Assembly: GCF_015644585.1 (NCBI RefSeq)
Contig: NZ_JADOBI010000012.1
Span: forward strand, 62,001 to 126,000
Direction of reading: 5' to 3'
DNA from: Rahnella laticis
GTDB taxonomy: Bacteria > Pseudomonadota > Gammaproteobacteria > Enterobacterales > Enterobacteriaceae
DNA: 64,000 nucleotides
The position numbers and the translations under genes were made by a program. Shown piece by piece: positions 8,507 to 18,692 of the stretch; within the stretch, counting starts at the first letter, position 1; each line of letters starts with the position of its first letter. Below the pieces are notes generated by a model. The model saw nothing but the letters and a program-made list of their open reading frames with translations. It searched no databases and was not told the origin of the DNA.

Positions 8507-8740
8507 TTACGGACGCTGCGGTTTGGGTTCGTGCTTCACCGGTGGTTTTGGCTTCGCTTTATGATGAACCGGCGCAGGTTTAACCTGATGATGCGGTTTT
8601 TCGTGTTTCACGACAGGCTTGTGAACTTTATGAACCGGCTGCGGCTGAGTGACCGGCCCATTGTGCGGACCATCAGCGTAAGCACTCAGGCTGGCGGTCG
8701 CCAGCAACGCACACAGAACAACCATTCCTGACTTAATCAT
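8507..8740 (-). CDS. Small exported His/Pro/Lys-rich protein
   Basis: A 77-aa protein with a clear signal peptide (about residues 1-22, hydrophobic core MVVLCALLATASL, cleavage near AYA). The mature ~55 residues are almost only Pro, His, Lys, Val and Gln in short irregular repeats such as KPVVKHEKPHH and KPKPPVKHEPKP. The start at 8740 is chosen over longer frames because GAGGAA precedes it and the signal peptide begins there. Such sequence is expected to be unfolded in the periplasm. Histidine content makes metal binding conceivable, but that is inference only. Its own terminator follows. Confidence 0.75.
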   Translation of the reverse strand: MIKSGMVVLCALLATASLSAYADGPHNGPVTQPQPVHKVHKPVVKHEKPHHQVKPAPVHHKAKPKPPVKHEPKPQRP

Positions 8741-8935
8741 TGTATTCCTCGTTCCCGTTTTGACGGTGTTTTCTGATAACACACAGACTTTGCGGGGCAA
8801 ACGGGAAAACGACAATTCGGATAAGGCTTAATAGAGGGGTTTTAACGGAAAATTTAAACTGCGTTTACGTAAAGCTGAGGGAAATGCAGGGCGCTTACGG
8901 TATTTCCTGTAAGCGCGCCGGAATATTCCTGTGAA

Positions 8936-9958
8936 TTACTGCACAACTTTATAAGGGCCGTCGGTCACAGAATCGCGCAGAATAAGATCGGATGAAAATT
9001 TGTTCTGACCGGATAAATAACCGCCATCAAGCATGGCGATAATCTGGTTGATCACCTCGCTGACCATATCGCTCACCGGATCTTTCACGCTCGACAGTGC
9101 CGGAATAAGAAACGGTGCGGTCGGAATATTATCAAACCCGATCACCGAAACCTGCGCAGGCACGGCAATTCCGGCGGTGCTGAGCTGCTTCATTGCCCCA
9201 ATCGCCATTTCGTCGTTACTGGTAAGCAGGGCGCTGAAAGGTTGCCCGGACGACAACAACGTTTCCACCGCCGCCGCACCGCTGGCCGGCGACCATTTTC
9301 CCTGCACGATCAGCGATTCCTTGACCGGCAAACCGGATGCCGTCAGCGCGTCGCGATAGCCGGAAAGCCGCTCAATGGCGGTCGGGGAATCCATCGACCC
9401 GGTGATAAACGCAATATCCCGATGTCCGCGTTCAATAAGCGCCTGCGTGGCATTAAAACTCGACCCTTTGTGATCGCAATAAATACAATGGCTCTGATGT
9501 TTGCGTAATTTGCGGTTCACGACCATCACCGGTTTCTTATATTTATCGATGAGCAAATCCATTTCATCGACCGATAAAAAGCGCGGATAAATAATAATGC
9601 CGTCGCAGCGCAAATCGTGCAAAAACTGAATGGCGTCCTGTTCTTCTTCGGCGCTGTGTTTGCCATCCACCAGAATCAGCTGGCGTCCGTTGGCGTCGAG
9701 TTTTTTCGCGGCCTGAGAAATTAACTCGCTGAAATAATGCCCGTTATACAGCGTATTCGTCACCACCAGCCCGATGCACATCGATTTGCTGGTCGCCAGA
9801 TTTCTTGCCAGTAAATTGGGCCGGTAACCCGCTTCCTCAATGGCTTTATAGACCTGATCTTTGGTTTCCTGGCTTACATAACCCTTGCCGGAAAGCACAC
9901 GGGAAACCGTGGCTTTCGAGACGCCCGCTTTGGCTGCCACTTCCTGCATTGTCGACAT
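8936..9958 (-). CDS. ascG: LacI-family repressor AscG of the asc operon
   Basis: A 340-aa DNA-binding regulator that closely resembles E. coli AscG along its whole length. The helix-turn-helix covers about residues 5-25 (VAAKAGVSKATVSRVL), the hinge helix includes RPNLLARNL, and the sugar-binding domain keeps GLVVTNTLY, ITGSMDSPT and PALSSVK. It is divergent from ascF, as in E. coli, with a 260-bp spacer containing an AscG-type operator at 10111. AAGG lies upstream of the ATG. It should repress the asc genes until a beta-glucoside inducer is present. Confidence 0.95.
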   Translation of the reverse strand: MSTMQEVAAKAGVSKATVSRVLSGKGYVSQETKDQVYKAIEEAGYRPNLLARNLATSKSMCIGLVVTNTLYNGHYFSELISQAAKKLDANGRQLILVDGKHSAEEEQDAIQFLHDLRCDGIIIYPRFLSVDEMDLLIDKYKKPVMVVNRKLRKHQSHCIYCDHKGSSFNATQALIERGHRDIAFITGSMDSPTAIERLSGYRDALTASGLPVKESLIVQGKWSPASGAAAVETLLSSGQPFSALLTSNDEMAIGAMKQLSTAGIAVPAQVSVIGFDNIPTAPFLIPALSSVKDPVSDMVSEVINQIIAMLDGGYLSGQNKFSSDLILRDSVTDGPYKVVQ

Positions 9959-10110
9959 CAGGCACCTTCTGGATGAGAAAAATTATTCGTCATTCTACAC
10001 ATTCCACGCGTCCTGAGATGATTTCACTGCGCAGGGAGATCGTCATCACAAAAATGAAACGGTGTTGTATTTATTTGTTGAAGTCAGAAGAAGAACTGAA
10101 CATTCTCGTG

Positions 10111-10124
10111 TGAAACCGGTTACC
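10111..10124 (+). promoter_or_regulatory. AscG operator candidate
   Basis: TGAAACCGGTTACC matches 12 of 14 positions of the palindromic AscG box TGAAACCGGTTTCA described for E. coli. It lies about 95 bases upstream of ascF in the divergent ascG-ascF spacer. A related half site, TGAAACGGTGTT, is near 10055. Confidence 0.65.
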
Positions 10125-10218
10125 TACTGTTTCGGAAAAAGCCCGCTACGTTTCATAAAAAAGGCTCCCCGAAAAGATAATTATTCATAACCCTATGAAT
10201 CCGAGAGAGTTATCACTC

Positions 10219-11694
10219 ATGGCTAAGAATTTTGCAGCAATTTCCAGGTCAATCGTCGATGCCATCGGCGGCGCGGGCAACGTGGTTGCGGTGACGCATT
10301 GCATGACGCGCCTGCGCTTCGTGCTGAACGACGAATCCGTCGTGGACGCGGCGACGCTGAAATCCATCACCGGCGTGATGGGCGTGGTGCGCAATGAAAA
10401 ACAGTGCCAGGTGATCATCGGCAATAACGTGTCGCAGGCTTACGCCGAAGTGCTGAAACTGCTGCCGGAAGGCTTTGCAGCGGCCAGCGATACCCCCGCC
10501 AAAAACAAAATTACGCTCAAACGGATTGGTGCAGGAATCCTCGATGCGCTGATTGGCACCATGTCGCCGCTGATCCCGGCGATTATCGGCGGTTCGATGG
10601 TCAAACTGCTGGCGATGATTCTGGATATGACCGGCGTGTTTGAAAAGGGCGCTTCCACGCTGGTGATCCTCAACACCATCGGCGACGGCGCGTTCTTCTT
10701 CCTGCCGGTGATGGTGGCCGCGTCGGCGGCGGTGAAATTCAAAACCAATATGTCGCTGGCGATTGCGATTGCCGGGATCCTGGTGCATCCGGCGTTTATC
10801 GACCTGATGGCGAAAGCCGCGCAGGGGCAGAAAGTCGAGTTCATCGGCATTTCCGTCACGGCGGTGAAATACACCTACACCGTGATCCCCGCATTGTGCA
10901 TGACGTGGCTGCTGTCCTACATCGAAAAATGGGTGGATCGCATTACGCCGGTCGTCACCAAAAACTTCCTCAAGCCGATGCTGATCATGCTGATTGCGGC
11001 ACCGATCGCCATCGTGCTGATCGGGCCGCTGGGCATCTGGATTGGTACCGGTATTTCCGCCGTGGTGTACACCGTTCACAGCTATCTCGGCTGGCTGTCG
11101 GTGGCGATTATGGGCGCGGCCTGGCCGCTGCTGGTGATGACCGGCATGCACCGTGTGTTCACGCCAACCATTATTCAGACCATTGCTGAAACCGGAAAAG
11201 AAGGCATGGTGATGCCGTCAGAAATCGGCGCAAACCTGTCGCTGGGCGGTTCATCGCTGGCGGTGGCGTGGCGGACGAAAAACCCGGAACTGCGCCAGAC
11301 CGCACTGGCTGCGGCGGCTTCCGCGATTGTGGCCGGGATTTCAGAACCTGCGCTATACGGCGTGGCGCTGCGGCTTAAACGTCCGCTCATCGCCTGCTTA
11401 ATCAGCGGTTTTATCTGCGGCGGTATTGCCGGTTTAGGCGGCCTCGCCAGCCATTCGATGGCGTCGCCGGGGCTGTTTACCAGCGTCCAATTCTTCGACC
11501 CGTCCAATCCGATGACCCTTGTCTGGGTGGCGGGCGTCATGATCCTCGCGGTGGTGCTTTCGTTTGTCATCACCCTGTTACTCGGATTTGAAGATATTCC
11601 CGTGGAAATCGTGACGCCGAAAGAGGGCAAAACGGCAGAGATCACCACGCCTGCGCCGTTGCCGGTGGCAGCCGACGCAGCGCGTTCACATTAA
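10219..11694 (+). CDS. ascF: PTS EIIBC component for arbutin/cellobiose/salicin, AscF
   Basis: Inner-membrane phosphotransferase permease that imports aryl-beta-glucosides and related sugars and phosphorylates them at C6. It is very close to E. coli AscF. Residues 1-85 are the EIIB domain with the phosphorylated Cys28 (VTHCMTRLRF); residues ~105-470 are the EIIC membrane domain with GMHRVFTP and GISEPALYG. There is no EIIA domain, so EIIA(Glc) must supply phosphate. The start is set at 10219 (MAKNF) to match the family. A short gap of 14 bases separates it from ascB. Confidence 0.95.
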   Translation: MAKNFAAISRSIVDAIGGAGNVVAVTHCMTRLRFVLNDESVVDAATLKSITGVMGVVRNEKQCQVIIGNNVSQAYAEVLKLLPEGFAAASDTPAKNKITLKRIGAGILDALIGTMSPLIPAIIGGSMVKLLAMILDMTGVFEKGASTLVILNTIGDGAFFFLPVMVAASAAVKFKTNMSLAIAIAGILVHPAFIDLMAKAAQGQKVEFIGISVTAVKYTYTVIPALCMTWLLSYIEKWVDRITPVVTKNFLKPMLIMLIAAPIAIVLIGPLGIWIGTGISAVVYTVHSYLGWLSVAIMGAAWPLLVMTGMHRVFTPTIIQTIAETGKEGMVMPSEIGANLSLGGSSLAVAWRTKNPELRQTALAAAASAIVAGISEPALYGVALRLKRPLIACLISGFICGGIAGLGGLASHSMASPGLFTSVQFFDPSNPMTLVWVAGVMILAVVLSFVITLLLGFEDIPVEIVTPKEGKTAEITTPAPLPVAADAARSH

Positions 11695-11705
11695 AGGAGA
11701 CGTAA

Positions 11706-13139
<1,434 letters not shown>

Positions 13140-13152
13140 TTTGTATTCAGGG

Positions 13153-13176
13153 CGGTCAGGTTGTATTACCTGACCG
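13153..13176. terminator. Hairpin between convergent ascB and LacI-type gene
   Basis: CGGTCAGG and CCTGACCG form an eight-base stem around an eight-base loop at the meeting point of the two genes; it overlaps the last codons of the minus-strand regulator. There is no good T run, so a terminator role is likely but not certain. Confidence 0.45.
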
Positions 13177-14194
13177 TACTCGCCCGAACCTTCAGTTTCC
13201 CCGCCATAATGACCCGCGTGGCGGCATCTTCGCCGGAGCACAAATATTCCACTGCCATCCGGCCTAATTCGTTATAGGGCAACTGGACGCTGGTGAGTTT
13301 TGGCGTCATCTGATCGGCGATGCGCTGATCGTCGTATCCGGCGACCAGAATGTCCTGCGGAATTCGCAGATGCAGTTCGGTCAGCGCCTGATAACAACCG
13401 ATGGTCATCCAGTCGCTGGAGCAGAAAATCGCATCCGGCGGCTCGGGCTGATCCATCAGCTGTAACGTCGCGCGGTAGGTTTCATTGAGTGACCAGTTGG
13501 TGGCCTGCACCAGCTTGTCATCGGGCATCATTCCCGCCTGCGTCAGGGCTTCGCGGTAACCTTCGAGACGCTTTTCACATGCTTCCATCCAGTTATCACC
13601 CATGATGTGCGCAATTCGCGTCGCACCCTGATCGATAAGATGACGGGTAATTTGCAACGCATTTGCCCGGTCGTCAGGCAGGAAAGTGGGCAGCAGCGGA
13701 TACGCGCGGTCGTACACATTCAGCAGAACGACAGGCAACGTGGTCTGGTTAACAAAAGGCGAGAAATCAATGGACTGAGTGACCGGCGACGCAATAATTA
13801 TGCCTGCACAACGCCGCTGATTGAGTTGTGCGATGATCCGCACGGCAAGTTCGGCGTCGTCGCCGTAATCGTAGATCGTCAGAAGCGTATCATGCCGCCA
13901 CGCTGCTTCCCGGGCTTCGCTGAGGGCATCAACAAACGGGTCATAGCTGGGCATCCCGTTGATCAGCAATGCAATTTCTTCCTGACCGTTGTCCCGGTGT
14001 GGAGCTGGCATTTTTTTGTAACCCAGCGAGAGCGCGGTATTGAACACGCGTTCACGGGTTTCTTCGCTGAGTTTAACGGAACGTGAATTGTTTAAAATCA
14101 GTGAAACGGTTGCCTGTGAAACCCCGGCTTCCCGCGCAATATCACTCATCGTGACTTTGTTTTTCTTCTCCATTTCCCTTTTCCCGTCTGCCAT
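13166..14194 (-). CDS. LacI-family transcriptional regulator
   Basis: A 342-aa repressor with an N-terminal helix-turn-helix (about residues 16-36, MSDIAREAGVSQATVSLIL), a hinge, and a periplasmic-binding-protein-like ligand domain. The ATG at 14194 has AAGGAGAG upstream. It is divergent from the glycosidase gene at 14374 and the GPH symporter behind it, so these are the likely targets. An AT-rich palindrome, CTAATAATATTAG, sits in the shared spacer. The ligand is probably the sugar handled by that pair, not identified. It is distinct from AscG in sequence. Confidence 0.88.
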   Translation of the reverse strand: MADGKREMEKKNKVTMSDIAREAGVSQATVSLILNNSRSVKLSEETRERVFNTALSLGYKKMPAPHRDNGQEEIALLINGMPSYDPFVDALSEAREAAWRHDTLLTIYDYGDDAELAVRIIAQLNQRRCAGIIIASPVTQSIDFSPFVNQTTLPVVLLNVYDRAYPLLPTFLPDDRANALQITRHLIDQGATRIAHIMGDNWMEACEKRLEGYREALTQAGMMPDDKLVQATNWSLNETYRATLQLMDQPEPPDAIFCSSDWMTIGCYQALTELHLRIPQDILVAGYDDQRIADQMTPKLTSVQLPYNELGRMAVEYLCSGEDAATRVIMAGKLKVRASTVR

Positions 14195-14331
14195 TTATCT
14201 CTCCTTTTTCACTATATCACAGCGATCTTTTTTGCCCGACCACCCCGCAGTCTGGCTAAAAAGAGTGTGATCTCACCAGCAGAACCCGCATGACGGATTT
14301 GCAGCAATGTCAGTCAGGTAATAAAAATTAG

Positions 14332-14344
14332 CTAATAATATTAG
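14332..14344. promoter_or_regulatory. Palindrome, possible operator of the LacI-type regulator
   Basis: CTAATAATATTAG is a perfect inverted repeat about a central A, 30 bases upstream of the glycosidase start. Most LacI-family operators have a central CG, so this is only a positional candidate. Confidence 0.35.
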
Positions 14345-14373
14345 TCAATGAGCGATAACGCGAGGAGAAAACG

Positions 14374-15453
14374 ATGAAAGAGCAATGGAATGAACAGCAG
14401 GCGGCACAGTGGAGCAAACAGCAGGGATGGATCTGCGGATTCAACTACTTACCGCGCACGGCGGTGAACTGGACGGAACTCTGGCAGCGTGAAACATTCG
14501 ATGCGCCGACTATCGATCAGGAGCTGGGCTGGGCGCATGACGCCGGTTACAACCAGCTGCGCATTAATTTGCCGTTTATTGTCTGGCAGGTTGACCGCGA
14601 GGGTTTGCTGGCGCGTATCGGTCAGTTCCTGAGTATCGCGGCACGTCATCAGATTAAAGTGATGCTGACGCTGATGGACGATTGCGGTTTTTCCGGCGAC
14701 GAGCCGTATCTCGGGCCGCAAAAAGCGCCTGAGCCGGGAAAACATAACAGCCAGGCGGCGGCAAGTCCGGGGCGCGATGTGGTGTGCAACCGCGAAATGT
14801 GGCCGCAGGTTGAGGATTATGTGCGCGACATCATCCGCCATTTCCGCACGGACGCGCGCATCGCTATCTGGGATTTGTACAACGAGCCGGGGAATCGCGG
14901 CACGTTTGCGACCGGGCTGGAAGAAGTGCTGTATGACGAAAAGCTGGAAGTTTTCGCGCTGGAACTGATGCAAAAGGCGTTTGTCTGGGCGCGTGAGGAA
15001 GACCCGCAGCAACCGCTGACCGTCGGTGCGTGGCATTTCTCGCAGGATCCGGATCAGCCGGAAAGTGAGTTTTTCACGCACCCGATTGATGTAGCAGCGG
15101 CAAAACTGTCTGATGTCATCAGCTTTCACGCCTACGTCGCCACACCAAAACTTTTGCAGGCGCTGCGTTTCTGGCAGAAATTCAACCGCCCGATGCTCTG
15201 TACCGAATGGCTGGCGCGTCACGTCGGCAGCGTTTTCGAAGAACAACTGCCGCTGTTCAGCGCGTTCAACGCCGGGTGCTATCAGTGGGGGCTGGTGCGC
15301 GGAAAAACCCAGACCACGCTGCCGTGGCCGGTAGTGCGCAAGGGCAATCATGATTACGCCCATTTGTGGTTCCACGATGTGCTGGACGAATACGGTATTC
15401 CGTTCCGTCGCGCTGAAATGGATCTGGTCCGCCGTTTAACGCGTATGAAATAA
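14374..15453 (+). CDS. Cytoplasmic GH5-like (clan GH-A) glycosidase
   Basis: A 359-aa TIM-barrel glycosidase of the cellulase-like clan. Predicted acid/base is Glu171 in DLYNEPGN and the nucleophile Glu278 in CTEWLAR; both sit at strand ends as in clan GH-A. It begins directly with a soluble domain and has no signal peptide, so it works in the cytoplasm on short imported oligosaccharides or glycosides and not on polymers. GAGGAGA precedes the ATG. The next gene is a GPH sugar:cation symporter 42 bases downstream, which supports a transport-then-hydrolysis pair. Substrate unknown; beta-linked gluco-, manno- or xylo-oligosaccharides are possible. Confidence 0.8.
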   Translation: MKEQWNEQQAAQWSKQQGWICGFNYLPRTAVNWTELWQRETFDAPTIDQELGWAHDAGYNQLRINLPFIVWQVDREGLLARIGQFLSIAARHQIKVMLTLMDDCGFSGDEPYLGPQKAPEPGKHNSQAAASPGRDVVCNREMWPQVEDYVRDIIRHFRTDARIAIWDLYNEPGNRGTFATGLEEVLYDEKLEVFALELMQKAFVWAREEDPQQPLTVGAWHFSQDPDQPESEFFTHPIDVAAAKLSDVISFHAYVATPKLLQALRFWQKFNRPMLCTEWLARHVGSVFEEQLPLFSAFNAGCYQWGLVRGKTQTTLPWPVVRKGNHDYAHLWFHDVLDEYGIPFRRAEMDLVRRLTRMK

Positions 15454-15495
15454 CCCTTCAACATGCTGCACAGGGAAGTGCGAGGCTGAATAAAA

Positions 15496-16893
15496 ATGAC
15501 GATTTCAATGAAAATCCCGTCCAGGGAATTGTGGTCTTATTTTGGTTACGGGCTGGGGCAATGCTTCAGTTTCGGATTAGTGGGTTCATTTATTAACTAT
15601 TTCTACACCGACGTATTGGGTATTTCCGCGCTGGCGGCGAGTACGATATTTCTGGTCGCCCGCGCGTGGGATGCCATACACGATCCGTTATTTGCCAGCG
15701 TCATGGATACCATCCAGACCCGCTTCGGGAAATTCCGTCACTTTATGTTGCTGGCGCCTTTCCTGATTACGCTGGTCACGCTGGCGTCGTTTTATAATAT
15801 TGATGCGCCGATGGGGACGAAAATTCTTTATGCCGGGGCAACGTATATATTGTGGGGCACGCTGTACGCCATTTCGGATATTCCTTTCTGGTCGATGAGT
15901 TCGGTGATGAGTTCAGAGCCGAAAGAGCGTACCAAAGCGGTCACCGCCGCCGTGCTGGGCGTGAACGCCGGTATCGCGTGTGCGTCGATCTTCTTCCCGC
16001 GTCTGACGGCATTTTTCGCGCCGGGCTCCGGCGATCACGGTTACTTTATGGCGACCGTGGTGATGATGGTGATCGGGTTACTGCTGATGATTAACGGGTT
16101 CTGGAATATCAAAGAACGCGTACCGCCCAGCAGTGAAAAAGTCACCATGCGCGATACGTTCCATAACCTGAAAAATAACCGGCCACTGTTCTTTGTTCTG
16201 GCGGCATTCTTTTTCTGTGTCCTGCACAATATCGCCAACGGCATTTACATCTATTTCTTTATTTATAATATGGGCGATGGCGCATTACAGGCAGCGATTG
16301 GTGTAATGGGGATATTAGCGGCGATTGCCTGTCTGACCGCACCGTTATTAACGCGTCGATATAAAAAACGTTCTCTGTTTATTGTGCTTTGTATGCTGGA
16401 TATTGTGGTGCGCGTTATCTTGTGGTTCAGCGGATATCACAATATGACCTGGCTGTTTATTCTGCTGGGGCTGAGCACGGTATTTGTCATGATGAGCAAC
16501 CTGTTTACCTCGGCGATGATTGTCGACACCATCGAATATGCCGAATACAAAACCAATAAACGCTGTGCGGCGATCACGTTCTCCGGCCAGACGTTTACCG
16601 GGAAGATGTCCGTTGCGGTCGGCGGCGGGCTGGTCGGGATATTCCTGACCGCAATTCATTACGTCCCGCAGGCCGCCCACCAGACGGAAAGCGTGATGAA
16701 CGGCTTGTTCTTCGGTATCAGCCTGTTGCCCGCCATCGGCTCATTAATCCGCATTGGCTTCATGTGGTTCTTTGATTTCACCGAAGATAAACACGCCGAG
16801 GTGCTGGCCATTCTCGAGCAGCGCCGCAAATCCGGTGAAGTGTTCGAAGAGCCGCAGCAGCCGGGGGAATTATTGCCTTCCGGCAGGGCATAA
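15496..16893 (+). CDS. GPH-family sugar:cation symporter
   Basis: A 465-aa inner-membrane transporter of the glycoside-pentoside-hexuronide family (MelB, YicJ, XynB-transporter relatives) with about 12 helices. Seen: the N-terminal YFGYGLGQ...INYFYTD segment, WDAIHDP (the family's cation/sugar-binding Asp region on helix 2) and RFGKFRHFM in the following loop. It forms an operon with the upstream glycosidase and is probably controlled by the divergent LacI-type regulator. A Met four codons in (15508) is an alternative start, but GAGG sits nearer the first ATG. Substrate unknown. Confidence 0.88.
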   Translation: MTISMKIPSRELWSYFGYGLGQCFSFGLVGSFINYFYTDVLGISALAASTIFLVARAWDAIHDPLFASVMDTIQTRFGKFRHFMLLAPFLITLVTLASFYNIDAPMGTKILYAGATYILWGTLYAISDIPFWSMSSVMSSEPKERTKAVTAAVLGVNAGIACASIFFPRLTAFFAPGSGDHGYFMATVVMMVIGLLLMINGFWNIKERVPPSSEKVTMRDTFHNLKNNRPLFFVLAAFFFCVLHNIANGIYIYFFIYNMGDGALQAAIGVMGILAAIACLTAPLLTRRYKKRSLFIVLCMLDIVVRVILWFSGYHNMTWLFILLGLSTVFVMMSNLFTSAMIVDTIEYAEYKTNKRCAAITFSGQTFTGKMSVAVGGGLVGIFLTAIHYVPQAAHQTESVMNGLFFGISLLPAIGSLIRIGFMWFFDFTEDKHAEVLAILEQRRKSGEVFEEPQQPGELLPSGRA

Positions 16894-16971
16894 CGGACAT
16901 TTTTGGTGCAAAAAATCACCAGTATGAAAGTGTCTTCTGGCTAAGGTTCTGAATTTGTTATAGCTGTGAAG

Positions 16972-16989
16972 TTGGCATACAAGCTGCAT
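16972..16989 (+). promoter_or_regulatory. Sigma54 (-24/-12) promoter candidate
   Basis: TTGGCATACAAGCTGCAT carries GG at 16974-16975 and GC at 16986-16987, exactly the 12-base phase of sigma54 promoters, in a good flanking context (TTGGCA, TGCAT). A predicted start falls near 16999. An imperfect inverted repeat GGTGCAAAAAATCACC at 16905-16920, about 55 bases upstream, could bind an activator such as NtrC but does not match the NtrC consensus well. Confidence 0.55.
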
Positions 16990-16998
16990 TAGCTTTTA

Positions 16999-17092
16999 TG
17001 ACATGAGTGAAATACGTCAGTACAGAGAGATTACGGATGAAGGCGTCCGTTAGCGTTCAGGTTGCTGAGCGCTAACAGGACGCTTTTTTTTT
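16999..17092 (+). ncRNA. Candidate small RNA with strong terminator
   Basis: The predicted sigma54 start and the terminator at 17042-17092 bracket a transcript of about 94 nt. No protein-coding gene of normal size fits. A 12-codon frame (ATG at 17037, reading MKASVSVQVAER, stop inside the terminator stem) has GAGAG upstream and might be translated. The unit lies alone after the GPH symporter, with the nearest downstream gene 740 bases away. I do not recognise the RNA family. Confidence 0.45.
17042..17092 (+). terminator. Strong Rho-independent terminator
   Basis: GCGTCC-GTTAGCG pairs with CGCTAAC-A-GGACGC (one bulged A) and is followed by nine T. This is the best intrinsic terminator in the window on the plus strand; it may end the candidate small RNA and also any read-through from the symporter gene. 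Confidence 0.9.
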
Positions 17093-17093
17093 G

Positions 17094-17355
17094 GTTTGTG
17101 GCCAACCAAACTGGCCTTCGGTCAAAATCAAGGTCGTGGGTGTCGGCCCACACCGACCAAAGACCCGGTAACGCGCGGGTCTCTGGACTCTGCGCTTTTC
17201 TAACTGCGCGCTGTCGCTCGCTGGCACTATTTCAGAGACTCCGGTTATTGCCGCAAAATCCCGCCGCTGCGCGGTTCCCTGCACTCGGGTTACAAACCAC
17301 GCGAACAGATACGCGGTTTTCCACCTCTCGCTTTGGCGTGATTTTTGAAAGCGGC
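17094..17355 (+). repeat. Long intergenic repeat, copy D (+)
   Basis: Starts at a TTGG...CCAACCAA hairpin, then GTCGTGGGTGTCGGCCCAC, a private stem AGACCCG / CGGGTCT (17161-17182), the ACTGCGCGCTGTCGC block, the TTGCCGCAAAATCCCGCC block and the terminal TTTTTGAAAGCGGCC. It is the only plus copy without a full inverted partner. Confidence 0.9.
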
Positions 17356-17427
17356 CAATAACTTTCTAATTCGTAACCTCACCACTAATTGTTATTCAAA
17401 ATGCCTTTGAATTTAGATAAGCCTCCG

Positions 17428-17570
17428 GCCGCTTTCAAAATATAATTACGGTTTGGTGTGCTCCTCCCCCTGCGAAGGGGGAGGTCGGGAGGGGGTTTAG
17501 CAGACAACTCACCTTCAAAGTTGCCATTTCGAACCCCATCCCAGCCTTCCCCTTGCCAAGGGGAAGGAGC
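17428..17570. repeat. Double-hairpin (REPIN-like) element next to an inverted repeat terminus
   Basis: Begins with GGCCGCTTTCAAAA, the inverted terminus of the long repeat, and contains two GC-rich palindromes: CCTCCCCCTGC/GAAGGGGGAGG (17463-17484) and CCTTCCCCTTG/CCAAGGGGAAGG (17545-17567). The inner flanks GGGAGGGGGTT and AACCCCATCCC are also inverted, so the whole can fold as one long hairpin. A second copy is at 30981-31080. The rest of the gene-free stretch, 17571-17831, shows nothing but the ABC-operon leader. Confidence 0.85.
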
Positions 17571-17831
17571 AAAAATACCAGCCTTCCGAATTACACAACC
17601 TCTGGGCCAGTTTGGCTGGCGAGCCCAAGCTTTGACCAGAGATGCGCCCCCGCATCCTGCCACTCAGATCCAACCCTTATGCATTAATCATCCATCTATA
17701 TCCTTTTTTGTTAGTGGCAGCCGCCCGTTCCTATATGCAATTCTCTGACCTACAAAACAAAAACGTTATTTACCTGCCAGATTAAAAATTTAGGGCGCGA
17801 GCCTTCTTAAGATGACTTATAAGGAAAAACT

Positions 17832-18674
17832 ATGGCTGCTTCTTCAGTAATCAAAAATAAATTCAATAAAAGCGTTGTTTCCGCCGGTCTGTTTTTGGCG
17901 CTCAGCGCAGTCTCAACTTTTGCAGCCCATGCAGATCAGCTGGCTGATATCAAGAAAGCCGGCGTGGTGAAAGTGGCCACGTTTGATTCCAATCCACCGT
18001 TCGGTTCTGTGGATGCCAAAACGCACGATATCGTCGGTTATGACGTTGATTTTGCGAAAGCGCTGGCGAAAACGCTGGGCGTGAAACTGCAACTGGTGCC
18101 GACGAATCCGGCGAACCGTATTCCGTTATTGCAGTCCGGAAAAGCCGATCTGATTGTGGCGGATATCACCATCACGCCGGAACGCGCGAAAGTGATCGAT
18201 TTCTCCATACCTTATTTCGTGACCGGCCAGCAGTTCCTGGTGCCGGCCAATTCACCGGATAAACTCGACGCCTACGCCACGGCGCGTATCGGCGCAGTGA
18301 AAGGCACCACCGGCGAGCAGGAATTGCATAACCGCTTCCCGCAATCTCGCGTGTTGTCTTACGACGATATTCCTCTGGCGCTTTCTGCGCTGCGTAACGG
18401 CAACGTGCAGGCGATTACACAGGACAGCACCATTCTGGCCGGTTTGCTGGATGGCGCGCCGGACAAGGCAAAATACAAAGTTTTGCCTGAATTACTGAGC
18501 AAAGAAGAGATTGGCGTTGGCGTGAAAAAAGGCGAAACCAGCCTGCTGAAAGTGGTGAATGACGAGCTGCTGAATCTGGAGAAAAACGGTCAGGCGGTGA
18601 GCATTTATAACGTCTGGTTTGGCCCGCAGACAAAATCTCCGCAGCCACGTCTGTTCAAGATTGAAGCCAAATAA
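17832..18674 (+). CDS. Polar amino-acid ABC importer, periplasmic binding protein
   Basis: A 280-aa family 3 solute-binding protein. Signal peptide about residues 1-34 (cleavage near AHA). The mature protein opens with LADIKKAGVVKVATFDSNPPFG and keeps GYDVDFAKALA and ADITITPERAKVIDFS, the amino-acid-binding core. AAGGAAA precedes the ATG. It is the first gene of a four-gene operon with an ATPase and two permeases, the layout of Glu/Asp or Gln importers. The two distinct permeases fit GltJK-like systems, but the exact amino acid is not readable. Confidence 0.9.
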   Translation: MAASSVIKNKFNKSVVSAGLFLALSAVSTFAAHADQLADIKKAGVVKVATFDSNPPFGSVDAKTHDIVGYDVDFAKALAKTLGVKLQLVPTNPANRIPLLQSGKADLIVADITITPERAKVIDFSIPYFVTGQQFLVPANSPDKLDAYATARIGAVKGTTGEQELHNRFPQSRVLSYDDIPLALSALRNGNVQAITQDSTILAGLLDGAPDKAKYKVLPELLSKEEIGVGVKKGETSLLKVVNDELLNLEKNGQAVSIYNVWFGPQTKSPQPRLFKIEAK

Positions 18675-18692
18675 TCCGCTTTATGCAAGGTA

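Noticed and set aside
10249-11151. 300-codon minus-strand open frame rich in His and Arg
   Set aside because: Antisense to ascF; composition is typical of a shadow frame.
17463-17567. Pair of intrinsic terminators
   Set aside because: The two palindromes lack T runs and recur as a unit at 30981-31080, so they are a repeat element.
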